From the NCBI GenBank assembly GCA_038329865.1, contig JBBQNK010000021.1, forward strand, positions 11,940 to 75,939: a DNA stretch of 64,000 nt, read 5' to 3'. Under the pieces are notes generated by a model. That model was not told the origin of the DNA, ran no database searches, and saw only the letters and a list, made by a program, of their open reading frames with translations. Each line of letters opens with the position of its first letter. The stretch's first letter is position 1. The translations under genes and the position numbers were made by a program. This DNA comes from JANMES01 sp038329865 (lineage in GTDB: Bacteria; Planctomycetota; Phycisphaerae; Tepidisphaerales; Tepidisphaeraceae). Shown one piece after another: positions 7,070 to 16,186 of this stretch.

Positions 7070-8113
7070 TTGTCCCAAACCACAACCCCACCCGCCGAGT
7101 ACGAGCCGCAGTTCATTGAACGCTTCGGCGTCGTGCGGACGAAGCTCGTCAAAGAACTTCACAAAGTCATCATCGGCCAGGACAAGGTGATCGAGTTGCT
7201 GCTGGCCGCGCTGTTCGCGCGCGGGCATTGCCTGATCGTCGGCGTGCCGGGGTTGGCCAAGACGTTGATGATCTCCACGCTGGCCAAGGTGCTGAAGCTC
7301 AACTTCAACCGCATCCAGTTCACGCCTGACTTAATGCCGGCTGACATCACAGGGACCGACATCCTCGAAGAGGATCAGGCGACCGGCAAGCGGAGCTTTC
7401 GGTTCGTCAAAGGCCCGGTCTTCAGCAACATCGTGCTGGCCGATGAAATCAACCGCACGCCGCCCAAGACGCAGGCGGCGCTCCTACAGGCGATGCAGGA
7501 GTACCACGTGACGGCCGGCGGGCGCACATTCGCACTCGATCTGCCGTTCATGGTGCTAGCCACACAAAATCCGGTGGAACAGGAAGGCACGTACCCGCTG
7601 CCCGAGGCGCAGCTCGACCGGTTCATGTTCATGGTGAACATCGGCTACCCCAGCAAGAAGGAAGAACGCCAGATCGTCCGCGCGACGACGATGGACCTGG
7701 ACAACACTCCGGAGCCGGTGCTGAGCGCCGCCGACATCATTCACATTCAGAAGGTGCTGCGCAAGCTGCCGGTGAGCGATCACGTGGTGGACTACGCCGT
7801 CAACCTCACACGGGCAACCCGGCCGAAAGAACCGGGCACGCCGGCGTTTATTAATGATCTTTTAACATGGGGCGCCGGCCCGCGCGCCGCCCAGTACCTG
7901 GTGCTGGGCGCGAAAGCGTCGGCTTTGCTCGACGGCAGGCTCAACGTGAGCTGCGAAGACATTCGCCGCGTCGCTAAACCCGTGCTTCGCCATCGAATCT
8001 TCACCAACTTCAACGCCGATGCCGAAGGCGTCGGGCCGGATCAGGTCATCGAGCGACTTCTCGAGGCCGTCCCCGAAACCAGCGGCGGCGATTACGCCAA
8101 GGGCGACGAGTAA
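7070..8113 (+). CDS. MoxR-type AAA+ ATPase
   Basis: A 347-residue AAA+ ATPase of the MoxR group, a chaperone-like family that helps fold or activate partner proteins, often with VWA-domain proteins. Walker A is seen as GVPGLAKT, Walker B as VLADEINR, and the MoxR-typical AATQNP-like sensor stretch as ATQNPVEQEGTYPLPEAQLD. The lid domain ends near residue 335. The start codon is TTG, supported by TAGGAG 6 nt upstream. MoxR genes usually precede a DUF58 and VWA genes; here the next gene encodes a DUF2203 protein after 305 nt, so the usual partners are missing and must lie elsewhere. Confidence 0.9.
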   Translation: MSQTTTPPAEYEPQFIERFGVVRTKLVKELHKVIIGQDKVIELLLAALFARGHCLIVGVPGLAKTLMISTLAKVLKLNFNRIQFTPDLMPADITGTDILEEDQATGKRSFRFVKGPVFSNIVLADEINRTPPKTQAALLQAMQEYHVTAGGRTFALDLPFMVLATQNPVEQEGTYPLPEAQLDRFMFMVNIGYPSKKEERQIVRATTMDLDNTPEPVLSAADIIHIQKVLRKLPVSDHVVDYAVNLTRATRPKEPGTPAFINDLLTWGAGPRAAQYLVLGAKASALLDGRLNVSCEDIRRVAKPVLRHRIFTNFNADAEGVGPDQVIERLLEAVPETSGGDYAKGDE

Positions 8114-8418
8114 TTCGCAACGGCAGCGAACCCAACTGCGCAATCCTTGAGCAATCAACGTTCTTCCTGAGCGGAATTCGAGCGGCCGAAAGTGCGCATC
8201 GATCAACTCGCCGCGATTACTCATTCGTTCGCTCGCTCAAATCCACTCCGTCCACCACGCCTTACATATTATCGACCTATAATGCCGATAACGGTATGTC
8301 GGTTGCATTGACAGACGTGCAAGGCGTGACATAATCCGGTTGGCGTTCCAACCGCCGCTGCCCGAACCGTTTTACACTGGTCGGATCCGTAAACCCGCCA
8401 GTCGGAAGGTGTTGCTGT
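8114..8418. other. intergenic region with a sigma-70 promoter
   Basis: No gene seen. It contains a good promoter at 8308-8335 and a further TATAAT near 8278, both pointing to the DUF2203 gene. No convincing terminator for moxR was found. Confidence 0.5.
8308..8335 (+). promoter_or_regulatory. sigma-70 promoter for the DUF2203 gene
   Basis: Perfect -35 TTGACA (8308-8313), 16-bp spacer, CATAAT (8330-8335). It would give a leader of roughly 75 nt before the ATG at 8419. Confidence 0.6.
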
Positions 8419-8856
8419 ATGGCCGCTCCTCAATCGTTCGTGCCTCCCCGCGTGCGTCCTTCCCGACCGACCCGAACCTTTACCGTCGCCCAGGCCAATC
8501 GCGCGCTTCCGCTCGTCACGCGGATTGTGACCGACATCGTCCGCGTGAATGCGGATGCCATGAAAATCCAGAGCGGCATGGAGCTGACGCGCGACTCGAA
8601 GATTCAAACGCAGCTGCAAAAAGAGCTGGCCTCCAAGGCCACCCGCATGACCGAGCTGATCGCCGAGCTGAACAGCGTCGGCGTTGAGCTCAAGGATCCC
8701 GCGATCGGCCTGATCGATTTCATTGGCCGCCACCAAGGCCACGACGTCTATCTTTGCTGGAAGCTCGGCGAAGAGTCGATCGCTTTCTGGCATGAACTCC
8801 AAGCCGGCGTGGCGGGGCGTAAACCGATCAGCCTGCTGGAAGAAACCGCCGAGTAG
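8419..8856 (+). CDS. DUF2203 family protein
   Basis: A 145-residue soluble protein matching the DUF2203 pattern: FTVAQANRALPLVTRI near the N terminus, a central helical hairpin, then GVELKDPAIGLIDF and YLCWKLGEESIAFWHE near the C terminus. The family is widespread, of unknown biochemical function. GGAAGG lies 9 nt before the ATG. Its own sigma-70 promoter and a strong intrinsic terminator make this a single-gene transcription unit. Confidence 0.85.
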   Translation: MAAPQSFVPPRVRPSRPTRTFTVAQANRALPLVTRIVTDIVRVNADAMKIQSGMELTRDSKIQTQLQKELASKATRMTELIAELNSVGVELKDPAIGLIDFIGRHQGHDVYLCWKLGEESIAFWHELQAGVAGRKPISLLEETAE

Positions 8857-8882
8857 TTTCTACAGTCATCAACCCATGAACC

Positions 8883-8916
8883 AACGGGCCGTCTGAAAAG
8901 ACGGCCCGTTTTTTTT
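8883..8916 (+). terminator. intrinsic terminator after the DUF2203 gene
   Basis: Perfect 12-bp stem AACGGGCCGTCT with loop GAAA, followed by eight T. Confidence 0.95.
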
Positions 8917-8949
8917 GCACGACGAGGCCGAGCCGCCAATCGGTGAATT

Positions 8950-9786
8950 CTATTTCGGCAAGAAAATCAGATAATTCCTGACCGGGCCGGTCTCAATCCG
9001 GTTGAAAGCCGACGGCGCTCCCTCGACCTGCAACGCCGCAGACGGCCCGCCGTCGAGATTCACGGCCCGGTCGATCGCCGCAACCTGCCATAGCTTGGAA
9101 GCTTGTTTGAGAATCAGCGCCGCTTCGAAGAGCGAAGCGTCTGAGGTGTTGAGCACCAACACGTCGCCGGCAGGTGTTATCGCGATGATCGACCGTTTGG
9201 CCCGCTGATTCGCCTTGCTCGTGACGCCGACGTTCCCACCCGGATCGATCACGAACGGCCCGGCCTGGATCGCATCGATCAGCCCGGCCGCGCCTTCGTG
9301 CGTTTCGCAAATCTGCAATTGTCCGGCGGAATCAAACCCGACGATGGCCGAGTACGGCGGCGCCGCGATTGCCGGGGAAATCTGCGTCCCCTTAAGCAAG
9401 TAAAGCCCGGCCGGCTGGAAGGTGAAATCGAAGTACCCGCCGTTCACGCCGACGACCGCACCACTCAGGTTAACCGCGTCGGCTAGGCGCATGCGACGGT
9501 CGCCTGAATCGGGTTGATTGACCACCCGCCCGCGATACCCGCCGGCGGAGAGCACGACCGCCCGCACGTCGATGGAATGCCCGGCGATGTCGATCGACTG
9601 ATCGAACCATCGAACGCTTGCCGGAGTTGCGCCGCTGGAATTCCGCGTCAGCGTGGGAGTCGGTTCGCGGAAAAACAGAGAGAGGCCGACCGCCAACAGG
9701 GCGATAGCGATCATAACGATCAAAATCAGGCGAGACTTGAGCAAGGCCGGCTCCGGAGGGAGATTCAACGCGACGACGTCGCCCAT
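8950..9786 (-). CDS. membrane-anchored phosphodiester glycosidase domain protein (NAGPA family)
   Basis: A 278-residue protein. Residues about 19-40 form a single N-terminal membrane anchor (LILIVMIAIALLAVGLSLFF), so the rest is probably periplasmic. The remainder fits the NAGPA/DUF2233 fold: VGVNGGYFDF near the middle and NLDGGPSAALQ near the C terminus are the family's two signatures. Members remove sugar phosphodiesters or process exopolysaccharide. It overlaps the PhyH gene by 22 nt and is the last gene of the gyrA-gyrB-PhyH minus-strand run, so it is likely translated by coupling. Confidence 0.8.
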   Translation of the reverse strand: MGDVVALNLPPEPALLKSRLILIVMIAIALLAVGLSLFFREPTPTLTRNSSGATPASVRWFDQSIDIAGHSIDVRAVVLSAGGYRGRVVNQPDSGDRRMRLADAVNLSGAVVGVNGGYFDFTFQPAGLYLLKGTQISPAIAAPPYSAIVGFDSAGQLQICETHEGAAGLIDAIQAGPFVIDPGGNVGVTSKANQRAKRSIIAITPAGDVLVLNTSDASLFEAALILKQASKLWQVAAIDRAVNLDGGPSAALQVEGAPSAFNRIETGPVRNYLIFLPK

Positions 9787-10496
9787 TTCAAAGGTGGCGG
9801 AAGATCAGCGGCGGCGAATTCGAGATGCAGTACTCGCCGGTGACCTGGCGACAGCGCCTTGCGCGATGCGTGTAACGTAAGCGGCCGCATGATCACCGCC
9901 GCGCCGTCTTCGGCACTGCAGGCGACCGCGTCGCGATCGCAAGCCTGAACGTCTAAGCTTCGCACGTCGACCGTTCCCAGCCGGTGTGACCCGGGCACGA
10001 CCAGCAGCGGCCCATTCTCGGCCCCACACGGATCGAGATGAATCCGCACCGCCACCATCGCTGCCAGCACTTCGTTCGGCGGTTGCACGTGCGGAATGCC
10101 GGCCTTCATCGACCACGGCCCGTAGCCAGGCGTGTCAATCCTCTCGGCCACCGCGATCGTCACATCCTGATGCCACGCGACATCCCAGTTGGTTTCCGCG
10201 GTTTTATCGAACAGAATCGATCGCACGACGAACGCGCCGCTCCCGAGAAGCGGCTCGACTAAACCGCGGACCGCGACTGAACACGCGGCATCGCGAAACG
10301 CGGTGTGCCTTACCAGCGGATCGCGCAAACCCGCTCGCAATTTTTGCGTAGTGGAAAACAGCTCGTCGGCCGCCAACTGCAGTCGGCGAATCTCCGCCGT
10401 GCCCAGAAAGGGTGGAGTGATGCAATACCCGTCGCGGTGGAAGGCGGCGGAATCGATATGCGAGAAATCATGCTCGGCTAAGATCAATCCAGCCAA
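9765..10496 (-). CDS. phytanoyl-CoA dioxygenase (PhyH) family protein
   Basis: A 243-residue Fe(II)/2-oxoglutarate oxygenase-like protein. The iron ligands are visible as the HxD pair in WHQDVT and a distal His in TLHASRK; the Arg in GHRRVLHLEF fits 2-oxoglutarate binding. Substrates of bacterial members are diverse and cannot be told here. The start codon appears to be TTG, placed directly after an AAGGA box and overlapping the stop of the small ORF upstream by 13 nt; no ATG is available near the N terminus. Its 3' end overlaps the glycosidase gene. Confidence 0.8.
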   Translation of the reverse strand: MAGLILAEHDFSHIDSAAFHRDGYCITPPFLGTAEIRRLQLAADELFSTTQKLRAGLRDPLVRHTAFRDAACSVAVRGLVEPLLGSGAFVVRSILFDKTAETNWDVAWHQDVTIAVAERIDTPGYGPWSMKAGIPHVQPPNEVLAAMVAVRIHLDPCGAENGPLLVVPGSHRLGTVDVRSLDVQACDRDAVACSAEDGAAVIMRPLTLHASRKALSPGHRRVLHLEFAAADLPPPLKWATSSR

Positions 10497-10597
10497 TCCT
10501 TGTCCTTCAGCCGCTGCGGCACGTATTCTTCCGTGACGTAGCTGATGTCTTTCGTGATCAGCGATTCCACTTCCATCTTGAATCCGTTGCTGACCAT
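10484..10597 (-). CDS. small ORF between gyrB and PhyH, start uncertain
   Basis: A 37-residue ORF from ATG 10597 (TTG at 10618 is also possible). Third codon positions are almost all G or C, as in the neighbouring genes, which argues for real coding. The same GC3 bias continues upstream to about 10645 without any normal start codon, and this frame is the same as gyrB's, directly after the gyrB TAA at 10673. So it is either a short protein with a non-standard start or an in-frame extension read through the gyrB stop. The product is charged (VTEEYVPQRLKDKDWLD at the end) and of unknown function. Confidence 0.45.
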   Translation of the reverse strand: MVSNGFKMEVESLITKDISYVTEEYVPQRLKDKDWLD

Positions 10598-10672
10598 CTT
10601 GACGATTTCTTTCTGCAAGCCGCGGTGGTCTTTGATGGTCGTCGTCCCGTCATCGACTGTACGGCCCGCTCG

Positions 10673-12589
10673 TTACACGTCCAGTTCATTGGCTTCTTCG
10701 GCTCGTTCCATGATAAACCGGAATCTGGCCGACGCGTCTTTGCCCATCAGCTCATTGATTACGCGATCGGTCGTCAGTGCGTCGGAGATTTCCACCCGCA
10801 GCAGCCTTCGCGTTTTCGGATTGAGCGTGGTTTCCCAAAGCACCTTGGGCATCATTTCCCCCAGGCCCTTGAAGCGCGTAATTTCAGGTTTGACGTTGCT
10901 CTTGGCGGCCTTGAGGATGCGATCCTTGTCCTTATCATCAGCGGCCCAGTGGGTTTCCTTGCCGAGGTCGATGCGGTACAGCGGCGGCAGCGCGAGAAAC
11001 ACCCGTCCGGCGTCGATGATCGGACGCATAAATCGATACACAAAGGTGAGGAGCAACGTGGTGATGTGGTGGCCGTCGCTGTCGGCATCTGCCAGTAGAA
11101 CCAGGCGGTGGTAGCGGAGCTTACTCGGATCGCATTCGGGTCCTGCTCCGCAGCCGAGCGCGGTCACGAGATCGGCCACTTCTCGATTCTCGAGCACCTT
11201 CCCCAGGGACAACCCTTCGGTATTGAGCACTTTGCCGCGCAGCGGGAGGATGGCCTGCTTGTTGCGGTCGCGGCCCTGCTTGGCGGAGCCGCCGGCGGAG
11301 TCGCCTTCGACGATGAACAGTTCTGTCTCGCCGCGGTTGCTGCTGGAACAATCCGCCAGCTTCCCGGGAAGATTGAGCCGGTTCGTCGGCGCCTTACGGC
11401 TGATGCTTGCCGACGCCGCTCGCGAGGCCTCACGCGCCCTCGCTGCGATGATGATGCGGTTCACGATCGTCTCGGCGACCGTGCGGTTGTTGTTCAACCA
11501 CTGCTCGAGCGCGGGGCGTACGGCGCCGTCTACGATCGACTGAATCTCCGGGTTGTTCAGGCGGTCTTTGGTTTGGCCTTGAAACTGCGGGTCTTCGATG
11601 AAGATGCTGAGGACGCCGATGACGCCTTCGCGAATGTCTTCCGCCTGGAGCGTCACGCCGCGGGGGGTCAGCTCGTGGGTTTCAATGTAGTTTCGGATCG
11701 CCTTCAGCACGCCCGCCCGCAGGCCGTTCTCGTGCGTGCCTCCATTGCCGGTGGGAATGCCGTTGACGTAGCTCTTAAGCAGTTCCTCTGTTGCCTCGGT
11801 CCAACTGAAGCACATGTCGAGCCGAATGCCGTTGTCCTTCGCAAAGGTGAACGGCGCTTCGTGCACCGGCCTCGCGTTCTTCTCCTCAAGTATCTTCTTC
11901 TGAAACGCCAGGATTCCGTCTTCGTGGAAGAAGGTTTCCTTCTTGCCGTTGACCTCGTCGTTCCAGATGACCTTCAGACCTTTGTGGATATAACTGGCGA
12001 CCTCCAGCCGCTCACGGATGGTGTCGGGGTTGAAATCGGTCTTGGCGAAGATCGTGGCGTCCGGCTCGAAGTAGATCGTCGTGCCGCTGCCGCGGGCCGC
12101 GCCGAGTTTTTTCAGCTTGCCGGTCGGCTTTCCCTGCTTGAACTCCATCTCCCACTCGCCGCCGTCGCGTTTGATCGTCGCCACCAGCTTTTTCGATAGC
12201 GCATTGACGACCGACGCACCCACCCCGTGCAGCCCGCCCGATGTCTTGTAGTTCCCGCTGCTGCTGTTATCGAATTTTCCGCCCGCGTGCAGCGTGCAGA
12301 AGATGATCTCCACCGCCGGCTTCTTGTGCTTCGGGTGCATGTCGACCGGCATCCCTCGGCCGTTATCGCCGACGGTGATGCTCTCGCCGTCCTTGTGCAG
12401 CGTCACTTCGATCTGCGTTGCGTGGCCGTTCATCGCCTCGTCAACGCTGTTGTCGAAAATTTCCCACACCAGATGGTGCAGCCCGGCCGAGCCTGTGCCG
12501 CCGATGTACATGCCCGGGCGCTTGCGGACGGGATCAAGGCCTTCCAGAACGGTGATGCTGCTGGCGTTGTAGGATTCGGATGCACTCAT
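10673..12589 (-). CDS. gyrB: DNA gyrase subunit B
   Basis: A 638-residue type IIA topoisomerase B subunit, the short form without the extra C-terminal insertion of enterobacterial GyrB. Residues 1-220 form the GHKL ATPase (EIFDNSVDEA, NGRGMPVD, GGLHGVGASVVNAL), 220-390 the transducer, and about 410-520 the TOPRIM domain (ELFIVEGDSAGGSA, LADADSDGHHI). The C terminus ends LDV, as in canonical GyrB. With GyrA it introduces negative supercoils using ATP. It follows gyrA by 19 nt with AAGGA in the gap, so the two are one operon in the unusual order A then B. The pair could in principle act as topoisomerase IV. Confidence 0.93.
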   Translation of the reverse strand: MSASESYNASSITVLEGLDPVRKRPGMYIGGTGSAGLHHLVWEIFDNSVDEAMNGHATQIEVTLHKDGESITVGDNGRGMPVDMHPKHKKPAVEIIFCTLHAGGKFDNSSSGNYKTSGGLHGVGASVVNALSKKLVATIKRDGGEWEMEFKQGKPTGKLKKLGAARGSGTTIYFEPDATIFAKTDFNPDTIRERLEVASYIHKGLKVIWNDEVNGKKETFFHEDGILAFQKKILEEKNARPVHEAPFTFAKDNGIRLDMCFSWTEATEELLKSYVNGIPTGNGGTHENGLRAGVLKAIRNYIETHELTPRGVTLQAEDIREGVIGVLSIFIEDPQFQGQTKDRLNNPEIQSIVDGAVRPALEQWLNNNRTVAETIVNRIIIAARAREASRAASASISRKAPTNRLNLPGKLADCSSSNRGETELFIVEGDSAGGSAKQGRDRNKQAILPLRGKVLNTEGLSLGKVLENREVADLVTALGCGAGPECDPSKLRYHRLVLLADADSDGHHITTLLLTFVYRFMRPIIDAGRVFLALPPLYRIDLGKETHWAADDKDKDRILKAAKSNVKPEITRFKGLGEMMPKVLWETTLNPKTRRLLRVEISDALTTDRVINELMGKDASARFRFIMERAEEANELDV

Positions 12590-12608
12590 GAGGTTCTAGC
12601 GTCCTTGC

Positions 12609-15110
12609 TTACGACTTCAATTCCGGCAGCGGCTGCGGGGCGGCCGGCTTTTCGTAGATCACTTCGGTCACTTGCCCGCGGCTGACAAATTCGTGCCCCT
12701 TACCGCCGCGGCCGACGATTTTGTAGCGGCCGGTGTTCAGCCGCTGCTCGCCGCCCGTGCTCATCCTGACGGTGAGGGTTTCGCGCTCTCCCTCGGCGGT
12801 GATGGCTGCGAGCAGGCGGTCTTCTTTGTCGAGCTTGATCAGCAACACACCCTTGCCGGGGCCGGACAAGAAGTTGATCTCGTCGCTCTTGGCGACCATC
12901 ACGCGGCGCTGCTGGCTGGCGGCGATGATGATCTCCTTGTTGGCCAGGACGGTCATGAAGATCACTTCCGCGCCCTCGGCCGGGCGTGCGTAGCGGCGGC
13001 CGGCTTTGGTGCTTACTTCTCGGAAGGTGTCGAGCCCGAACCGCAGGCTGTAGCCGTCGCTGGTGACCGCCAACCCGTGCGTCGGCGGGGCGACGTCCGG
13101 CTTTTTCTCGTTGATGGCGGTGTCCTTCGGTTTGAGCACGCGGTCGTCCATGCTGAACGCCGCCACGATCTTCTCGCCGTCCTTGAGCTTGAACAGCTTT
13201 TGAATCGGCTCGCCATAACCGGCGGTGGCGGGAATATCGATGATGCGGCAGGTGTAGGCCGTCCCGTAGTTGCTGAAGAACGCGACCGACGCCCGCGTGC
13301 TGCCAGCCACGTGAGCGAGGATACGATCGCCCTCGCGCATTCGCGTCGTCTCAGGGTTGATTTCCTTCTGGCGCTTCACCCAACCATCGGCCGAGACAAC
13401 CACTTGGTTGTCTTCAGCGACGATAAAATCCTCGGCGGTATATTCAACTTCGTCTTCGTTGTCCTTGATGATCGAACGGCGCTTGTTCTTAGGATCCTTG
13501 CCGTACGTCTTGGCCAACTCCTCGATTTCCTCCCGCACGATTGACCAGCGGCCCTTGGCGGTGGACTCATCGAGCAACCGGCGGATTTCCTTCGCTCGCT
13601 TGTTCCTTTCCTGCAGTTCCTCGGTGATGAGATTGATCTCGAGCCGCGCCAGGCGGTAGAGCTTCAGTTCAAGAATGTCGTCAGTCTGCTCAGGATCAAG
13701 CCCGTCCTTCCCCTTGCGCGGGCCGTCGGGGGCGACGCCGTATTTCTTGAGAATCTTCGCGGCCGCGTCGGACTTGCCCTCGCTGGCACGAATGATCTTG
13801 ATCAGGTCATCCAAAATATCGAACGCGAACGCGAAGCCCTGCAGCGTGTGAATTCGCTTCTTGAGCTGTTCCAACTCGTGGGCGAGGCGCTTGGTGATGA
13901 CTTCCAGGCGGAAATGCAGGAAGTACCACAGGATCTGCTTCAGGCCTAGCCGCTCAGGTCGACCGAGTTCGGGGTTGTCGGTCGGGACGAGGCACGTGAG
14001 GTTCACGTTAAACGCCGTCTGCAGCAGCGTGTGCCTGAAGAGAAACGCCATGACCTTGTCGATCTCGGCGTCGCGCTTTAGTTCCAATTCGATACGTACG
14101 TCATCGGTGCTGACGTCCTTCACGTCCGTCAGCAGTGGCATCTTGCGGCTGAGTACAACCTGCGCGATGGCTTCAACCAGTTCGGCCTTATTCACGCCGT
14201 AGGGGACGCTGGAGATGAATATCACCTGCGTGCCGCGGGTGGTGGGGCCCTTTTCCCACGTCGCGCGCATGCGGACGGCGCCCTGGCCGGTCTTATAGAT
14301 TTCGAGCAGTTCGCCCTTGGTGTTCAGGATCTGCGCGCCGGTGGGAAAATCCGGGCCGCGCACCGCGTCATTGGCGACGAGCTGATATTCCTTGATGTCA
14401 GGGTCATCAACGAGTTTCAGCAGGGCGTTACACAGTTCGCCGAGGTTATGCGGCGGAATGTTCGTTGCCATGCCGACGGCAATGCCGGCCGAGCCGTTCA
14501 AAAGGAGATTGGGGATCTTGCTCGGAAGAACTACCGGCTCTTCTTTCGTGCCGTCATAGTTCGGACGAAAGTGAACGGTGCCTTGTCCGATCTCGCTGAT
14601 GGTTTCCGCGGCGATCGGGGTCAGGCGACATTCGGTGTAACGCATTGCGGCCGCGGGGTCGCCGTCCATGCTGCCGAAGTTGCCTGAGCCGTCGACCAGT
14701 GTGGCCCGCATTGCGAACGGCTGGGCCATGCGGACCAGGGCCTCGTAGATCGAGCTGTCGCCATGGGGGTGATAGCGCCCCATGACATCGCCCACGACCG
14801 TGGCACACTTGCGGTGCTTGGCGTCTGCCCGCAGACCGTTTTGCCACATCGTGTAAATGATTCGGCGATGGACGGGTTTCATCCCGTCTCGCACGTCAGG
14901 GAGTGCGCGACTGGTAATGACCGACAGGGCGTAGTTCAGATATCGGGCCTGGGCGATTTCGTGGAGATTGCCGGATTCTTCCCCGCCGGGCGGAGGTGCC
15001 GTGCCCGTCATTCCACCATTGCCTGAGCCGCTGCTGGCACTGCCGCCCGCGGCTTCGTCGAACAATCCTTTGTCGCGTTTATCGTCCATGTTAGTTTTTC
15101 TCTTCGCCAC
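12609..15110 (-). CDS. gyrA: DNA gyrase subunit A
   Basis: An 833-residue breakage-reunion subunit. The first 45 residues are a Gly/Ser-rich extension. The core runs from ARYLNYALSVITSRALPDVR; the DNA-linking Tyr is Tyr158 in MRYTECRL. The C-terminal part (about 540-820) is the beta-pinwheel that wraps DNA; a degenerate GyrA box is seen as VGRGGKG rather than QRRGGKG, so ParC identity is not fully excluded. The start codon is GTG, chosen because AGGAGG (15118-15123) lies 7 nt upstream; an ATG at 15089 is the alternative. A TAAGAT hexamer lies about 70 nt further up. Confidence 0.9.
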   Translation of the reverse strand: MAKRKTNMDDKRDKGLFDEAAGGSASSGSGNGGMTGTAPPPGGEESGNLHEIAQARYLNYALSVITSRALPDVRDGMKPVHRRIIYTMWQNGLRADAKHRKCATVVGDVMGRYHPHGDSSIYEALVRMAQPFAMRATLVDGSGNFGSMDGDPAAAMRYTECRLTPIAAETISEIGQGTVHFRPNYDGTKEEPVVLPSKIPNLLLNGSAGIAVGMATNIPPHNLGELCNALLKLVDDPDIKEYQLVANDAVRGPDFPTGAQILNTKGELLEIYKTGQGAVRMRATWEKGPTTRGTQVIFISSVPYGVNKAELVEAIAQVVLSRKMPLLTDVKDVSTDDVRIELELKRDAEIDKVMAFLFRHTLLQTAFNVNLTCLVPTDNPELGRPERLGLKQILWYFLHFRLEVITKRLAHELEQLKKRIHTLQGFAFAFDILDDLIKIIRASEGKSDAAAKILKKYGVAPDGPRKGKDGLDPEQTDDILELKLYRLARLEINLITEELQERNKRAKEIRRLLDESTAKGRWSIVREEIEELAKTYGKDPKNKRRSIIKDNEDEVEYTAEDFIVAEDNQVVVSADGWVKRQKEINPETTRMREGDRILAHVAGSTRASVAFFSNYGTAYTCRIIDIPATAGYGEPIQKLFKLKDGEKIVAAFSMDDRVLKPKDTAINEKKPDVAPPTHGLAVTSDGYSLRFGLDTFREVSTKAGRRYARPAEGAEVIFMTVLANKEIIIAASQQRRVMVAKSDEINFLSGPGKGVLLIKLDKEDRLLAAITAEGERETLTVRMSTGGEQRLNTGRYKIVGRGGKGHEFVSRGQVTEVIYEKPAAPQPLPELKS

Positions 15111-15301
15111 TCGTTCGCCTCCTGAGGTGGCGGTTGATTGAATCGGCTGCGGTGGGGGACCGCGGAACAGGGTGATTGGCTAATCTTACCAAAAGTTAGG
15201 TGTTTATTCGCCCTCGCGTCACGACCAATATAGAAATAATCGGTGCGAATCCAAGCCCGGCATGAACAATTACTGGACGTAAGCCAAGTGTTTGTGGACG
15301 T

Positions 15302-16111
15302 TCAACTTCCGATGAGTGCGAACTGCCGGATCGCCGCGGAGACGCCGTGGTCGTTGTTGCTGGGCGCGATCCAGTCGGCCACGTCTTTCACGCGCGGGTG
15401 GGCGTTGTCCATCGCCACGCCGATTCCCGCCAGTTGCAGCATGCCGACGTCGTTGGGCGCGTCGCCGATCGCCATTACATCCGCCATCGGTACGCCGTAG
15501 TGGGCGGCGACCTGCTGCAGTGCGTGCGACTTACAGGCATCACGGTGATGGCCGATGAGCAGATCGTGATCGCCGGCGCGGACTAGTTTGATTTGTCCGC
15601 CGAACTCGTCGATCAGCACCGGTTCGATGCGGTCGATGGCGGCCGGTTCGCCGAGCAAATTGAGTGTCGTAATCGGCTCGCGGCAGATCGTCTCGACAGC
15701 GGCGAGAATGTCCGGCTCGAAGAGTCGGCCGGTGCCGGTCGTGAATCGCTTGTCGTCTCGATCGGTGTGCCAGCGGTCGATAATTTCACATTGAACGACC
15801 AAATCCGAGTGCAGTTCACGCGAGCGATGGATTAGTCGCAGCACTGTTTGGCCGTCCATCGGCTCATGGAATAGGACCTGCCGGTTCGGCTCATCCCAAA
15901 TCATCGCCCCGTTGTAATTGATCTGCCAGGTACCGAGTTGCAACTGCTGATAGATCGCCCGCACGCTCCGCGGCGGCCGGGCGGAAGCGATCACCACGTG
16001 AATGCCCTGCGCGGTTGCTTCAGAGACCGCTTGCAATGTTTCGGGCGAGACTTGCTTGGTGTCGTTCAGCAAGGTGCCGTCGAGATCGATCGCGATAAGG
16101 CCGATATGCAT
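15302..16111 (-). CDS. Cof-type HAD phosphatase
   Basis: A 269-residue haloacid dehalogenase-family hydrolase with a Cof-type cap. Motif I is IDLDGTLLN with the nucleophile Asp9 and acid Asp11; motif II is VIASARPP; motif IV is AIGDAPNDVGML. Such enzymes dephosphorylate sugar phosphates, pyridoxal phosphate or similar small molecules, and the specificity cannot be read here. The frame is open upstream to 16177, but that stretch runs through a repeat hairpin, and family members begin at MHIGLIAIDLDG, so 16111 is chosen. It lies downstream of lepB on the same strand. Confidence 0.85.
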   Translation of the reverse strand: MHIGLIAIDLDGTLLNDTKQVSPETLQAVSEATAQGIHVVIASARPPRSVRAIYQQLQLGTWQINYNGAMIWDEPNRQVLFHEPMDGQTVLRLIHRSRELHSDLVVQCEIIDRWHTDRDDKRFTTGTGRLFEPDILAAVETICREPITTLNLLGEPAAIDRIEPVLIDEFGGQIKLVRAGDHDLLIGHHRDACKSHALQQVAAHYGVPMADVMAIGDAPNDVGMLQLAGIGVAMDNAHPRVKDVADWIAPSNNDHGVSAAIRQFALIGS

Positions 16112-16114
16112 TTG

Positions 16115-16186
16115 AAGTGCTGAGTTCTGGGTGCCGCGTGATGGGTAAGATTTGCTGGTGCCACTTTGTGTCAGCACTCAGCACTT
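16115..16186. repeat. inverted repeat with the GTGCTGA word
   Basis: AAGTGCTGAG (16115-16124) pairs with CTCAGCACTT (16177-16186); TCAGCACTCAGCACT on the right arm shows the 7-nt word twice. It fills the gap between the lepB stop and the HAD start and could attenuate transcription between them. One of several word-repeat hairpins in the window. Confidence 0.7.

Noticed and set aside
11108..12199. 363-codon plus-strand open frame opposite gyrB
   Set aside because: Lies wholly antisense to gyrB, with no promoter, ribosome site or recognisable domain; long antisense frames are expected in GC-rich genes.
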